Assembly (NCBI GenBank): GCA_017481945.1
Contig: JAFUOJ010000011.1
Coordinates: 62,001-126,000 of the forward strand
Origin: Parabacteroides sp.
Lineage (GTDB): Bacteria > Bacteroidota > Bacteroidia > Bacteroidales > Tannerellaceae
Direction of reading: 5' to 3'
Length of the DNA stretch: 64,000 nucleotides
Shown here: one piece after another, positions 37,289 to 46,781 of the stretch
How the letters are laid out: each line of letters opens with the position of its first letter
How positions within the stretch are numbered: the first letter of the stretch is position 1
Translations under genes and position numbers: made by a program
The notes under the pieces: generated by a model
Told to the model about the DNA's origin: nothing
The model's input: the letters and a program-made list of their open reading frames with translations, nothing else
The model's database searches: none

Positions 37289-38287
37289 TTATCCATTATT
37301 TATTTTCTTATTTGTGATTGGCAAAGCTATTACCCCTAACAAGCCAGTCAATCCAAGCCATATTGTCTGTACAGTATGTACAACCAATGCGAAAGCTGCA
37401 GCGTCTGTTTCTTTCACTCCAAAACAGACCAACGTAGCAATCACCATAAAATGCCAAGGGCCTATTCCTCCTTGAACCGGAACAGCCACTGCAATACTAC
37501 TCATCGTAAATGCAATTAACCCCACCGTTATTCCTAAATCACGAGTAAAATCAAACGCATAAAACGTGATGTAAAAATAAAGAAAATATCCAATCCAAAT
37601 CAATAAGGTTTGTATAACAAAAAGTCCTTTACGCTTCATCAGCCAAACACTCTTCATTCCTTCCCAAATATTTTGCAACATGGATTTGGCTTTCTTTACC
37701 AGTGTAAAGTTACTCATATAAGTGAATACAAACCAAATTCCTACAATAAAAATTACCACTGCAACATAAATCCATATCGAATTAAACATGGATTGAAATC
37801 CCTCCAGCAATGCCGGGTTTTTGGCGAAGAAGTTCTGGAAGAAACCAAAATTAAACAGGATAATAGAAATTGTAATCAATCCAACCGTAACCGTATCACT
37901 TACACGGTCAATTAACAATGTTCCAAAAAGACGAGTAAAAGGGATCTTATCATACTTTGTAATCATACCACAACGCCAGACCTCACCGACTCGTGGCAAA
38001 ACAAGATTTACGGCATAGTTTCCTAAAACTGCATAAACAACATTGCTAGTCTTCACTTTATCACCTAAAGAACGAATCAACAAGCCCCAACGTAATCCAC
38101 GAACTACATTTGCTCCTAAGCCAAAAAGAAGAGAAAAAAGGATAATCTCATAATGAACTCCTTTACGGATAACATTCCAGATTTCACCAATATCCATTTT
38201 ACTATATAGGTACCAAAGGAGTAAACAACCAAAAGCAAGCGGAAGTATTATTTTAAGAAACGTGCGTAGAATTGCTTTAAAATCCAT
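37289..38287 (-). CDS. Lysylphosphatidylglycerol synthase TM-domain / flippase-like membrane protein
   Basis: A 332-residue polytopic membrane protein (about eight hydrophobic segments) of the UPF0104/AglD-like family. It shows the conserved GLRWGLLIRSLG and LPRVGEVWRCGMI in the N-terminal half and SSIAVAVPVQGGIGPWHFMVI near the end. Family members are linked to lipid translocation or lysyl-lipid synthesis; the catalytic domain of MprF is absent, so this is a stand-alone membrane domain of unknown substrate. It is divergent from rsmA, with overlapping promoters. Confidence 0.78.
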   Translation of the reverse strand: MDFKAILRTFLKIILPLAFGCLLLWYLYSKMDIGEIWNVIRKGVHYEIILFSLLFGLGANVVRGLRWGLLIRSLGDKVKTSNVVYAVLGNYAVNLVLPRVGEVWRCGMITKYDKIPFTRLFGTLLIDRVSDTVTVGLITISIILFNFGFFQNFFAKNPALLEGFQSMFNSIWIYVAVVIFIVGIWFVFTYMSNFTLVKKAKSMLQNIWEGMKSVWLMKRKGLFVIQTLLIWIGYFLYFYITFYAFDFTRDLGITVGLIAFTMSSIAVAVPVQGGIGPWHFMVIATLVCFGVKETDAAAFALVVHTVQTIWLGLTGLLGVIALPITNKKINNG

Positions 38288-38316
38288 TATGCGTAGATGA
38301 GATTAAATTATTTTTG

Positions 38317-38324
38317 TATTTTTG
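38317..38324 (+). promoter_or_regulatory. -7 box (TATTTTTG) for rsmA
   Basis: Consensus match on the plus strand, 58 nt before the rsmA ATG. It lies 8 bp from the divergent box at 38333-38340, so the two promoters must compete or be coordinated. Confidence 0.5.
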
Positions 38325-38332
38325 TACGTCTG

Positions 38333-38340
38333 CAAAGATA
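38333..38340 (-). promoter_or_regulatory. -7 box (TATCTTTG) for the 37289-38287 gene
   Basis: Exact consensus on the minus strand, 45 nt before the start codon of the membrane-protein gene. Confidence 0.6.
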
Positions 38341-38382
38341 AACATTATATTGAAATAGGAACACATTACACCAAAGAAGTGG

Positions 38383-39162
38383 ATGAGATTAGTTAAACCA
38401 AAGAAAGCGTTAGGACAACATTTTTTAAAAGATTTGCAAATAGCAGAACGCATTGCAGATACATTGTCCGAATACAAACAGCTCCCCGTTCTGGAAATAG
38501 GTCCCGGAATGGGAGTACTCACCCAATTTTTATTGAATAAAGAGCACGACCTGACCGTGGTTGAACTGGATATGGAATCGGTCGATTATTTGGAGCAGAA
38601 CTTTCCAGCTCTACAGGGGAGAATTTTGGCAGAAGATTTTTTACGTCTGGATCTTAGCAAGTTGTTTCCAGATCAATTCTGCGTAATCGGTAATTATCCT
38701 TATAATATATCCAGCCAAATCTTTTTTAAAGTTCTTGATTATAAAGAACAAATTCCTTGTTGCTCAGGTATGATACAGAAAGAGGTTGCCGAACGATTAG
38801 CAGCAGGTCCCGGCAGTAAAACGTATGGTATTATCAGCGTATTATTGCAAGCTTGGTATGACATCGAATACCTCTTTACGGTCAGTGAGAAAGTATTCGA
38901 TCCACCTCCAAAAGTTAAGAGTGCCGTTATTCGTATGGTACGTAATAGCCGACAAGAATTGGGTTGTGACGAGAAACTATTCAAAACAGTAGTAAAAACA
39001 TCTTTCAATCAACGACGTAAGACATTACGAAATTCGATGAAACCTTTATTAGGGAAAGATTGTTCTGATTATTCACTGACTATTTTTGATAAGCGTCCGG
39101 AACAATTATCGGTAGAGCAATTCATTGAGTTAACACATATAACAGCAAAATATGTGAAATAA
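38383..39162 (+). CDS. rsmA: 16S rRNA (adenine1518/1519-N6) dimethyltransferase
   Basis: Also called KsgA; dimethylates two adjacent adenines near the 3' end of 16S rRNA during 30S maturation. The 259 residues include the N-terminal KKALGQHFL, the SAM-binding LEIGPGMGVLTQFL and the catalytic motif IV as VIGNYPYNISSQIFF, then FDPPPKVKSAVIRM. Complete length. It precedes mgtE by 32 nt, possibly in one transcript. Confidence 0.96.
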   Translation: MRLVKPKKALGQHFLKDLQIAERIADTLSEYKQLPVLEIGPGMGVLTQFLLNKEHDLTVVELDMESVDYLEQNFPALQGRILAEDFLRLDLSKLFPDQFCVIGNYPYNISSQIFFKVLDYKEQIPCCSGMIQKEVAERLAAGPGSKTYGIISVLLQAWYDIEYLFTVSEKVFDPPPKVKSAVIRMVRNSRQELGCDEKLFKTVVKTSFNQRRKTLRNSMKPLLGKDCSDYSLTIFDKRPEQLSVEQFIELTHITAKYVK

Positions 39163-39194
39163 AGTAAGTAGTTCACCTTAAAATTAGGCAGAAA

Positions 39195-40541
39195 ATGGTC
39201 GAGCTGACGAAAGAATACATAGAAAATCTAGAAAAGATTATTGAGGAAAAAGATGATGTAAAGGTAAAGAAGCTTCTGGAAGAACTTTATCCTGCTGATA
39301 TCGCAGAGCTTTATCAGGAATTAAATTTAGAGGAAGCCATTTACCTGTACTTCTTGATGGATGACGAAAAGGCGGCAGATGTTTTGATGGAATTAGACGA
39401 AGAAGATCGTCATAAACTATTAAAAGAACTTCCCAATGAGCTGATCGCCAAACGCTTCGTCGATAACATGGAAACTGACGACGCAGTAGATTTAATGCGT
39501 GAGTTAGACGAAGATACTCAAGAAGAAATTCTTTCGCACATTGAAGATGTTGAGCAAGCTGGTGATATCGTTGATTTGTTGAAATACGACGAAGATACAG
39601 CCGGAGGTTTGATGGGTACTGAAATGATCGTGGTAAACGAGAATTGGAGTATGCCTAAATGTATTGATGAAATGCGTAAACAGGCCGAAGATATGGCAGA
39701 AATCTATTATGTTTATGTTGTTGATGATGATGAGCGTTTACGTGGAGTTCTCCCTCTTCAAAAACTTATTACGAATCCCTCTGTATCCAAGATTAAACAT
39801 GTAATGAAGAAAGAACCGATTGCGGTTCATGATAGTGACAGTATAGAAGAAGTTACGGAAACAATTGAAAAATATGACTTAGTAGCCCTTCCGGTTATAG
39901 ACAGTATCGGACGTTTAATCGGTCGTATCACAATTGACGACGTAATGGATGAAGTTCGCGAACAACATGAACGTGACTATCAGTTGGCATCCGGTATCTC
40001 GCAAGACGTAGAAACTTCAGATAATGTCTTTACACAAACGGCAGCTCGTCTACCTTGGTTATTAATTGGTATGTTAGGTGGAATTGGGAACTCTTGGATT
40101 TTAGGGAACTTTGAAGGAAGCCTCGCAACCAATCCTAAATTAGCCTTGTTCATACCATTAATTGGTGGAACAGGAGGAAATGTCGGAATTCAATCATCTG
40201 CTATCGTTGTACAAGGCTTGGCAAACAATAGTTTAAAAGAGGGAAACACTATTCCTCAACTTTTAAAAGAGTCTGTTGTGTCTTTAATCAATGCCAGTAT
40301 TATCAGTTTAATCGTTTTCATCTATAACTTCTTCATGTTAGGAGATCGGGCAATTACCGCCTCCGTCTCTCTCAGTCTATTTGCAGTAGTTATATTTGCC
40401 AGTATTTTTGGTACTGTTGTACCAATGACATTAGACCGGTTAAAAATTGATCCAGCATTAGCGACTGGTCCCTTTATTACCATTACAAATGATATTATCG
40501 GTATGATGATTTATATGTATATAGCCTCTTTATTAGCATAA
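39195..40541 (+). CDS. mgtE: Magnesium transporter MgtE
   Basis: Mg2+ channel/transporter. The 448 residues comprise an acidic N-terminal superhelical domain (about 1-130), two CBS domains (about 135-255, with ITIDDVMDEVREQHERDYQ ending the pair) and a C-terminal membrane domain of about five helices. The membrane domain carries the selectivity-filter region (GGTGGNVGIQSSAIVV) and DPALATGPFITITNDIIG. Length is typical. A strong terminator lies immediately downstream, so the unit probably ends here. Confidence 0.95.
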   Translation: MVELTKEYIENLEKIIEEKDDVKVKKLLEELYPADIAELYQELNLEEAIYLYFLMDDEKAADVLMELDEEDRHKLLKELPNELIAKRFVDNMETDDAVDLMRELDEDTQEEILSHIEDVEQAGDIVDLLKYDEDTAGGLMGTEMIVVNENWSMPKCIDEMRKQAEDMAEIYYVYVVDDDERLRGVLPLQKLITNPSVSKIKHVMKKEPIAVHDSDSIEEVTETIEKYDLVALPVIDSIGRLIGRITIDDVMDEVREQHERDYQLASGISQDVETSDNVFTQTAARLPWLLIGMLGGIGNSWILGNFEGSLATNPKLALFIPLIGGTGGNVGIQSSAIVVQGLANNSLKEGNTIPQLLKESVVSLINASIISLIVFIYNFFMLGDRAITASVSLSLFAVVIFASIFGTVVPMTLDRLKIDPALATGPFITITNDIIGMMIYMYIASLLA

Positions 40542-40543
40542 AC

Positions 40544-40580
40544 AAAAGTTCTCAAGGAGGTCATCCTTGAGAACTTTTTT
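40544..40580 (+). terminator. Intrinsic terminator after mgtE
   Basis: 15-bp perfect arms (AAAAGTTCTCAAGGA / TCCTTGAGAACTTTT), 5-nt loop, T-run to 40580, two bases after the mgtE stop. Confidence 0.9.
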
Positions 40581-40613
40581 AATTTACTACGAACAAATTT
40601 ATTACGAAGCCAT

Positions 40614-40621
40614 TATCTTTG
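40614..40621 (+). promoter_or_regulatory. -7 box (TATCTTTG) for lrgAB
   Basis: Exact consensus, 28 nt before the ATG at 40650 and after the mgtE terminator, giving lrgAB its own transcript. Confidence 0.65.
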
Positions 40622-40649
40622 CACCCCGGTTATCTAAAAAAGTTTAGTC

Positions 40650-41000
40650 ATGCTAATAGAAGCATTTTACATTCTATTCTTCTTTTTTACAGGAGAGTTT
40701 ATTAGTTCTTTAATAGGAGGTTTCATTCCTGGAAGTGTCATAGGAATGATTTTATTGTTTTTAGCATTAGCTTTTAAAATCATTAAGCCTATCAAAGTAA
40801 AAAAACTCTCAACTCTCCTCACACAAAATATGGGATTATTTTTCTTACCAGCCAGAGTAGGATTAATGAATGCCTTTGGTATTTTATCCGAGCATTGGCT
40901 TGTAATTGTTTCCGCGTCTGCAATTAGTACAATCTTAATTATTGCAACTGTTGCCATCATTCAAGAGAAATTGGGAAAGGAGAAATATCAAAATGAATAA
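40650..41000 (+). CDS. lrgA: CidA/LrgA family holin-like protein
   Basis: A 116-residue membrane protein with about four hydrophobic segments. It has the family motif GEFISSLIGGFIPGSVIGMILLFLAL (split at FIPGSVIGM) and LFFLPARVGLMNAFGIL. CidA/LrgA proteins are holin-like and modulate murein hydrolase activity or export of small acids such as pyruvate. Its end overlaps the lrgB start by 8 bp, implying translational coupling. Assignment to LrgA rather than CidA rests on the neighbour. Confidence 0.87.
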   Translation: MLIEAFYILFFFFTGEFISSLIGGFIPGSVIGMILLFLALAFKIIKPIKVKKLSTLLTQNMGLFFLPARVGLMNAFGILSEHWLVIVSASAISTILIIATVAIIQEKLGKEKYQNE

Positions 41001-41691
41001 TTTAATTGAATCTGAAGTTTTTTCTTTGACATTAGTTATTGGGACTTATCTGGCAGCCTCTACATTATATCGAAAAACTCACATCAGTTTATTACATCCT
41101 CTTCTTACCTCTATATTTGTAATCATTGTCATATTAAAAACAATGCACATTGATTACGAAGTATTTCAACGAGGAAGTCACTTGATTCATTTCATGTTAG
41201 GGCCTTCTGTCGTTGCTTTAGGATATGTATTATATGAACAGATCCAATATTTAAAGGGCAATGTCGTTTCCATCTTAACAGCAATATTTGTAGGTGCAAT
41301 TATTGGTATTATCAGTGTAATTGCTATCGGGAAATTTATGGGAGCAGACTCTACTTTAATCGCGACATTAGAACCGAAATCCGTTACGACTCCTATCGCA
41401 ATGGGTATTGCAGAAAAATCCGGAGGGAATCCATCCTTAACAGCTGTTATTGTCGTAGCTGTAGGAATTTTCGGAAGCATTGTTGGACCCTTTGTCATGA
41501 AAATATTAGGAATTGAAAGCCGTATTGCCAAAGGACTTGCCTTGGGAGCCTCTTCCCATGGAGTTGGGACATCTGTCGCAATACAAATTGGAGCAGTAGA
41601 AGGAGCTTTAAGTGGATTAGCAATCGGACTAATGGGAGTAATGACTGCGATTCTTGTACCGATAATCGGTTATCTTCTTACTCTTTTTTAA
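40993..41691 (+). CDS. lrgB: LrgB family membrane protein
   Basis: A 232-residue polytopic protein of the LrgB/CidB family, partner of LrgA. Conserved features are GPSVVALGYVLYEQ, the LEPKSVTTPIAMGIAEKSGG motif and LGASSHGVGTSVA. I start at the ATG at 40993 (MNNLIESEVFSL), which overlaps the lrgA stop. A reading from 40942 would overlap by 59 nt and add non-family residues. Together they probably export a metabolite or regulate wall hydrolysis. Confidence 0.9.
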   Translation: MNNLIESEVFSLTLVIGTYLAASTLYRKTHISLLHPLLTSIFVIIVILKTMHIDYEVFQRGSHLIHFMLGPSVVALGYVLYEQIQYLKGNVVSILTAIFVGAIIGIISVIAIGKFMGADSTLIATLEPKSVTTPIAMGIAEKSGGNPSLTAVIVVAVGIFGSIVGPFVMKILGIESRIAKGLALGASSHGVGTSVAIQIGAVEGALSGLAIGLMGVMTAILVPIIGYLLTLF

Positions 41692-41785
41692 AGGTTCTTT
41701 TTAGTTTCTATCCATATCAATTTGATTTGCAACCTTTTTCCGAATAAAAACGAAGAGGTTTATTGCTACTTTAAGAGGAAAACAC

Positions 41786-41793
41786 TACTTTTG
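41786..41793 (+). promoter_or_regulatory. -7 box (TACTTTTG) for efp
   Basis: Consensus-fitting, about 57 nt before the efp ATG, with TTG about 20 nt upstream in TTTATTGC. Confidence 0.6.
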
Positions 41794-41849
41794 CACCCGA
41801 AAAATCGTAACAAGATAATTAATAATATAGAAAATAAAAACATATAAGT

Positions 41850-42413
41850 ATGATTAACTCTCAAGACATCAAGAAAGGAACATGTATCCGTTTGGACGGA
41901 AAACTTTACTTCTGTGTTGATTTCCTTCACGTAAAACCGGGAAAAGGTAACACTATTATGCGTACAACTTTAAAAGATGTTGTAAAAGGTGGTCAGATCG
42001 AACGCCGTTTTAACATCGGTGAAAAATTGGAAGATGTACGTGTAGAACGCCGTCCGTACCAATACACTTATCAGGAAGGAGAACACTATCACTTCATGAA
42101 TCAAGAGACTTTCGATGATGTTATCATTGATAAAAACCTAATTAATGGTGTAGACTTCATGATCGAAGGACAGATCGTAGATGTTGTTTCTGACGCTTCA
42201 ACAGATACAGTTTTGTTCGCAGATATGCCTGTTAAAGTACAACTAAAAGTTACTTATACAGAACCGGGTATTAAAGGTGATACAGCAACTAACACTTTAA
42301 AACCGGCAACTGTAGAATCTGGTGCAGAAGTTCGTGTTCCTTTGTTCATTGAAGAAGGAGAAATTATCGAAATCAATACACAAGATGGTTCATACGTAGG
42401 ACGTATCCGTTAA
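41850..42413 (+). CDS. efp: Translation elongation factor P
   Basis: Rescues ribosomes stalled on polyproline. The 187 residues form the usual three beta domains. The loop reads HVKPGKGNT with Lys32 at the modification position. No epmA/epmB or earP-type partner is visible in the window. Its C-terminal signature SGAEVRVPLFIEEGEIIEI is canonical. It is monocistronic, with its own box and terminator. Confidence 0.97.
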   Translation: MINSQDIKKGTCIRLDGKLYFCVDFLHVKPGKGNTIMRTTLKDVVKGGQIERRFNIGEKLEDVRVERRPYQYTYQEGEHYHFMNQETFDDVIIDKNLINGVDFMIEGQIVDVVSDASTDTVLFADMPVKVQLKVTYTEPGIKGDTATNTLKPATVESGAEVRVPLFIEEGEIIEINTQDGSYVGRIR

Positions 42414-42425
42414 GTAAAACTTATA

Positions 42426-42462
42426 AGAGCGATTGATGTAATAGATCAATCGCTCTATTTTT
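42426..42462 (+). terminator. Intrinsic terminator after efp
   Basis: 12-bp perfect arms (AGAGCGATTGAT / ATCAATCGCTCT), 7-nt loop, T-rich tail. Confidence 0.88.
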
Positions 42463-42488
42463 ATACAAATCAAATAAATATCCTTACT

Positions 42489-43169
42489 ATGAAAATAAAA
42501 GAATGGGCAGAAGAAGACCGCCCTCGTGAAAAGATGTTACTAAAAGGGATCGCCTCCCTTAGCGATGCAGAATTACTTGCTATCTTAATTGGATCAGGAA
42601 ATAATTCAGAAACAGCAGTTCAATTATCTCAACGAATTTTATCTTCCGTAGATAATAATCTCAATGCTTTAGGTAAGCTCTCCATAAAAGAACTAACAAC
42701 AAAATTCAAGGGGATTGGGACAGTCAAAGCTATCCTCATTAATGCAGCTCTCGAATTAGGGAAACGTAGAAACGCCCATAACCCGATTCAACGTCCCTAT
42801 ATCCGAACAAGCAAAGAGGTTTATGAGCTTTTACATCCTATCCTTTGTGATCTCCCCCATGAAGAACTTTGGATAGTTCTAACCAATCGCTCTTCTAAAG
42901 TTATTGAGAAACTAAAAATCAGTCAGGGAGGAACAAGTGAAACCTCAGCAGACCTACGTATCATTTTAAAAGCAGCAATCAATGCACTTGCTGCAGGTAT
43001 TATTGTTTGTCACAATCATCCTTCAGGAAATATCCGCCCCAGTCATCAAGACGACCTGTTAACTCAACGATTAAAAAGTGCCGCCCAACTCATCGAGATA
43101 AACCTTTTAGACCATATTGTTTTATGTGACGGGAACTACTATAGCTATGCAGATGAAGGTAGGCTTTGA
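42489..43169 (+). CDS. radC: RadC/DUF2466 family JAB-domain protein
   Basis: A 226-residue protein: N-terminal helix-hairpin-helix (FKGIGTVKAILINAALELGKR) and a C-terminal JAMM/MPN domain with the metal motif HNHPSGNIRPSHQDD. The name comes from an old DNA-repair assignment that was later withdrawn; the true role is unknown, though the fold suggests a metal hydrolase. This is the chromosomal full-length form rather than the short plasmid type. Confidence 0.93.
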   Translation: MKIKEWAEEDRPREKMLLKGIASLSDAELLAILIGSGNNSETAVQLSQRILSSVDNNLNALGKLSIKELTTKFKGIGTVKAILINAALELGKRRNAHNPIQRPYIRTSKEVYELLHPILCDLPHEELWIVLTNRSSKVIEKLKISQGGTSETSADLRIILKAAINALAAGIIVCHNHPSGNIRPSHQDDLLTQRLKSAAQLIEINLLDHIVLCDGNYYSYADEGRL

Positions 43170-43187
43170 GGATTCTCAATAATTTAG

Positions 43188-43195
43188 TAAGTTTG
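43188..43195 (+). promoter_or_regulatory. -7 box (TAAGTTTG) for the DUF59-lpxH pair
   Basis: TAnnTTTG match 18 nt before the ATG at 43214. Confidence 0.5.
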
Positions 43196-43213
43196 CAATC
43201 AAATTAGAAAAAG

Positions 43214-43531
43214 ATGAAGAACGAATTCCTTCAAACAGAAGAAGCAATTGTTGCTATGCTAAGAACCGTATATGATCCGGAAATACCGGTTAATGTTTAC
43301 GACCTTGGTTTAATTTATAATATAGAAGTGGACGAAGAAAAAAATGTCCGTATTGACATGACACTTACTGCACCTAATTGTCCTGCAGCCGATTTCATCC
43401 TCGAAGATGTTCGTATGAAAGTAGAATCCATTAACGATGTAAATAATGTTGAGGTAAATCTTGTCTTTGAACCAGAATGGGACAAAGATATGATGTCCGA
43501 AGAGGCTAAACTGGAATTAGGATTTTTATGA
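43214..43531 (+). CDS. SufT-like DUF59 (MIP18) iron-sulfur protein
   Basis: A 105-residue DUF59 protein with VYDPEIPVNVYDLGLIYNIEV and the conserved Cys in TLTAPNCPAADFI. Members (SufT/PaaD/MIP18) help mature Fe-S proteins. It lies far from the suf cluster, and its stop overlaps the lpxH start by 4 bp, so the two are coupled. Confidence 0.88.
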   Translation: MKNEFLQTEEAIVAMLRTVYDPEIPVNVYDLGLIYNIEVDEEKNVRIDMTLTAPNCPAADFILEDVRMKVESINDVNNVEVNLVFEPEWDKDMMSEEAKLELGFL

Positions 43532-44292
43532 ATCTTTCCCGAAAGAACATATATTTTGCTTCAGACGCTCACCTGGGTGCTCGCTTTCATAAAGACCCAC
43601 TTGCCGTTGAAAAGAAATTGGTGCGTTGGTTAGATCATATCAAGGAAGACGCACAAGCGATCTATTTTTTAGGAGATATGTTCGACTATTGGTACGAATA
43701 TAAATATGTTGTACCCAAAGGCTTCGTTCGTTTTTTAGGGAAATTGGCAGAACTGTCTGATAACGGAATAGAAATTCATTTTTTTATTGGTAATCATGAT
43801 ATTTGGATGTTTGATTATCTACCTAAAGAGATCGGTGCTACTATACATCGAGATGTTCTTACGGTAGACCTTTTAGGTAAACGTTTTTTTCTTGGACATG
43901 GAGATGAAGTAGACTATAGAAGTAAATCTTTCCGTTTTATCCGTTCTTTATTTCGAAATAAATTCTGTCAATGGCTTTATGCCGGGATTCATCCTCGTTG
44001 GTCATTTGGTTTTGCTTTAGGTTGGTCTTTAAGTAGTCGTAAAAGCGGATTAAAAAATGAGGTTGCAGGATACCAAGGAGAAAACAAAGAATACTTAGTC
44101 CAATTCGCAAAAGAATACCTACAAAGTCATCCTGATATTAATTTCTTTATCTTCGGACATCGACATATCATGCTCGATCTAATGTTATCTCGTACTTCCC
44201 GTATCCTAATTACGGGTGATTGGATGCAACATTTTTCATATATCGTATGGGATGGAGAAGCTCTCTTCTTAGATCAATTTGAAGTAGTATAA
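43528..44292 (+). CDS. lpxH: UDP-2,3-diacylglucosamine diphosphatase
   Basis: Removes UMP from UDP-diacylglucosamine to give lipid X, a step in lipid A synthesis at the inner membrane face. The 254 residues carry the calcineurin-type metallophosphatase motifs SDAHLGARF, LGDMFDYW, IGNHD, GHGDEVD and FGHRHIML. ATG overlaps the DUF59 stop. Length and motif spacing fit the LpxH family seen in Bacteroidota. Confidence 0.93.
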   Translation: MNLSRKNIYFASDAHLGARFHKDPLAVEKKLVRWLDHIKEDAQAIYFLGDMFDYWYEYKYVVPKGFVRFLGKLAELSDNGIEIHFFIGNHDIWMFDYLPKEIGATIHRDVLTVDLLGKRFFLGHGDEVDYRSKSFRFIRSLFRNKFCQWLYAGIHPRWSFGFALGWSLSSRKSGLKNEVAGYQGENKEYLVQFAKEYLQSHPDINFFIFGHRHIMLDLMLSRTSRILITGDWMQHFSYIVWDGEALFLDQFEVV

Positions 44293-44317
44293 AAACACGC
44301 TCAATTCTTTCCTACAA

Positions 44318-44351
44318 ATAAAAAAGCAGTCCCAACCGATGTCGAGACTGC
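44318..44351 (-). terminator. Intrinsic terminator for pta-ackA
   Basis: On the minus strand, arms GCAGTC/GACTGC (44326-44351) are followed by TTTTTTATTT, 48 nt past the ackA stop. A second inverted repeat (CTAATCCT / AGGATTAG, 44358-44391) lies between the stop and this hairpin. Confidence 0.75.
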
Positions 44352-44398
44352 CAAACACTAATCCTAATGTTTTGTAAGCTGTGAGGATTAGAAGTAAA

Positions 44399-45601
44399 TT
44401 ATTTATTGCCTAATATATCCATTGTATCAGAAGCAATCATATATTCCTCATCTGTCGGAACAACAATGATTGTTACTTTACTATCCGGTGTACTGATTAC
44501 CATTTCTTCACCACGCATACCGTCGTTTTTCTCTACATCAAGCTTCATGCCCATATATTCCATACCTTCACAAACAGCACGACGTGTAGTCCATTGATTT
44601 TCACCAACACCACCAGTCCAAACAAGAATATCACAACCATTCATAGCTGCAGCATAAGCACCGATATATTTCTTAATGCGATAGTTATAAACGTCTAATG
44701 TCATTTTTGCACGTTCATTACCTTCAGCAACAGCAGCTTCCAAGTCACGCATATCAGAAGAACCACCGACTAAGCCGGCAACTCCACTCTTCTTATTAAT
44801 TAAAGTAGACAAACCAGCAGCGTCTAAGCCCTCTTTTTCCATGATAAAAGGAATAGCACCAGCGTCCAGATCACCACAACGAGTACCCATCAACAAACCT
44901 TCTGTCGGAGTTAATCCCATAGTTGTATCTACACACTTGCCATTCATAACAGCAGCAATTGAACCACCATTACCTACGTGAGCTGTAATAATCTTCTGGC
45001 TTTCATAAGGAACACCTAAAATTTCACAAGCACGTTTTGATACATAACGATGGCTTGTTCCGTGGAAACCATAACGACGTACACCATATTTAGTATATAG
45101 TTCGTAAGGTAAACCATACATATAAGCCTTCGCTGGCATAGTCTGATGGAAAGCTGTATCAAATACACCTACCTGAGGAATACCCGGAATCAAAGCTTCC
45201 ATTGCTTCAATACCTTTCAAGTTTGCCGGATTGTGAAGCGGAGCTAAATCTGTACATTCCACCACCTTATCCAATACTTCCTTAGTTAATAATACACTGG
45301 AAGCAAACTTTTCACCACCATGTACCACACGATGACCAACTGCGTCAATTTCCTTATAATCTTTAATACAACCATAAGTTGCGTCAGTCAATACACTTAG
45401 GATAAATTCGATACCTTCCTGATGACCCGGTATTTCCTTTTCTAAAATAACTTTCTTACCGTCCTTATCTGTCAATTTCAGGAATGCCCCTGGCAAACCA
45501 ATTTTTTCGATACCTCCCTGTGCCATTACATCACCAGAAGTCATATCGAACAATTTATATTTAATAGAACTACTACCGCAGTTTAATACTAATACTTTCA
45601 T
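44399..45601 (-). CDS. ackA: Acetate kinase
   Basis: Converts acetyl phosphate and ADP to acetate and ATP. The 400 residues show VLNCGSSSIKYKL, the GHRVVHGGE motif, VFDTAFHQTMP, YGFHGTSHRYV and TAHVGNGGSIAAV of the ASKHA family. It follows pta by 28 nt. It supplies substrate-level ATP downstream of pyruvate formate-lyase. Confidence 0.98.
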   Translation of the reverse strand: MKVLVLNCGSSSIKYKLFDMTSGDVMAQGGIEKIGLPGAFLKLTDKDGKKVILEKEIPGHQEGIEFILSVLTDATYGCIKDYKEIDAVGHRVVHGGEKFASSVLLTKEVLDKVVECTDLAPLHNPANLKGIEAMEALIPGIPQVGVFDTAFHQTMPAKAYMYGLPYELYTKYGVRRYGFHGTSHRYVSKRACEILGVPYESQKIITAHVGNGGSIAAVMNGKCVDTTMGLTPTEGLLMGTRCGDLDAGAIPFIMEKEGLDAAGLSTLINKKSGVAGLVGGSSDMRDLEAAVAEGNERAKMTLDVYNYRIKKYIGAYAAAMNGCDILVWTGGVGENQWTTRRAVCEGMEYMGMKLDVEKNDGMRGEEMVISTPDSKVTIIVVPTDEEYMIASDTMDILGNK

Positions 45602-45629
45602 ATTTGTAGTGAAGTTTTTTATTTTATTA

Positions 45630-46646
45630 TTATTTCTTTGCAGCTTTCAAACCAATTGATTGGTTACAAGCGATTGCTACCATCTTATAGATATCATCTA
45701 CTGAACAACCACGAGATAGGTCATTAACAGGAGCAGCCATACCTTGCAAAATAGGACCTACAGCTTCTGCACCACCTAAACGTTGAACCAATTTATAAGC
45801 GATGTTACCTACTTCCAAAGTTGGGAATACCAATACATTAGCCTGACCAGCCACATCACTACCCGGTGCTTTCAAAGAAGCTACTTTTTCAACCAAAGCA
45901 GCGTCAGCTTGCAATTCTCCGTCAATCTTTAGTTCCGGAGCCATTTCTTTAGCCAAACGAGTTGCTTCAACTACCTTGTCTACCTTTTCGTGAGAAGCAC
46001 TACCCTTTGTTGAGAAGCTCAACATTGCTACACGTGGTTCCATTCCTACGATATCACGAGCAGTAGCAGCAGTAGCCACAGCAATACTTGCCAATTCAGG
46101 AGCAGTTGGATTCGGCATTACAGCACAGTCTGCAAATACTAAAATACCCTCTTTACCATACTGCGGAGTCTTTGTAAACATCAAGAATGCACCAGATACA
46201 CAACTCATACCCGGAGCTGTCTTAATAATCTGCAAAGCAGGACGAAGTACATTTCCTGTTGTATTTAATGCACCAGCGATTTCACCGTCTGCGTCTCCAG
46301 CCTTAATCATCAAACATGCTAAATACAAAGGATCTTCAACCAATACGGCAGCTTTCTCAGGAGTCATACCTTTTTTCTGACGTAATTGAACAAGCAAATC
46401 TGCATATTCAGCTTTCTTTGCGTGATTTTTAGGATCAACAATAGTAGTACCTCCAATATTTTCTAATCCATACTGAGCTGCTAAATTGTTAATTTCTGCA
46501 GGATCACCAATTAAGATAACTTCTGCAACTCCATCAGCCACCAAACGGTCGGCTGCTTTTAAAGTTCTTTCTTCAGTTCCTTCTGGAAGAACAATGCGCT
46601 GTTTGTTTGCCTGTGCGCGTGCAATAATCTCTTGCATTAAATCCAT
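45630..46646 (-). CDS. pta: Phosphate acetyltransferase
   Basis: Interconverts acetyl-CoA and acetyl phosphate. The 338-residue short form (no N-terminal DRTGG domain) shows [53 protein letters not shown] and the closing [14 protein letters not shown]. It is first in the pta-ackA unit, with its box at 46704-46711. Confidence 0.97.
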   Translation of the reverse strand: MDLMQEIIARAQANKQRIVLPEGTEERTLKAADRLVADGVAEVILIGDPAEINNLAAQYGLENIGGTTIVDPKNHAKKAEYADLLVQLRQKKGMTPEKAAVLVEDPLYLACLMIKAGDADGEIAGALNTTGNVLRPALQIIKTAPGMSCVSGAFLMFTKTPQYGKEGILVFADCAVMPNPTAPELASIAVATAATARDIVGMEPRVAMLSFSTKGSASHEKVDKVVEATRLAKEMAPELKIDGELQADAALVEKVASLKAPGSDVAGQANVLVFPTLEVGNIAYKLVQRLGGAEAVGPILQGMAAPVNDLSRGCSVDDIYKMVAIACNQSIGLKAAKK

Positions 46647-46703
46647 AGCGAAAAGACAATTTTATATTGTTAAATTAGATTGTATCTTGATTAATATCGG
46701 TTA

Positions 46704-46711
46704 CAAAATTA
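46704..46711 (-). promoter_or_regulatory. -7 box (TAATTTTG) for pta-ackA
   Basis: TAnnTTTG match on the minus strand, 58 nt before the pta ATG. Confidence 0.5.
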
Positions 46712-46781
46712 GACAAAATGCAATATAGAGTTTACAAAATTGAGAAAAGATTTAGATACGAGTCTTAGACTTTCAGAACAT

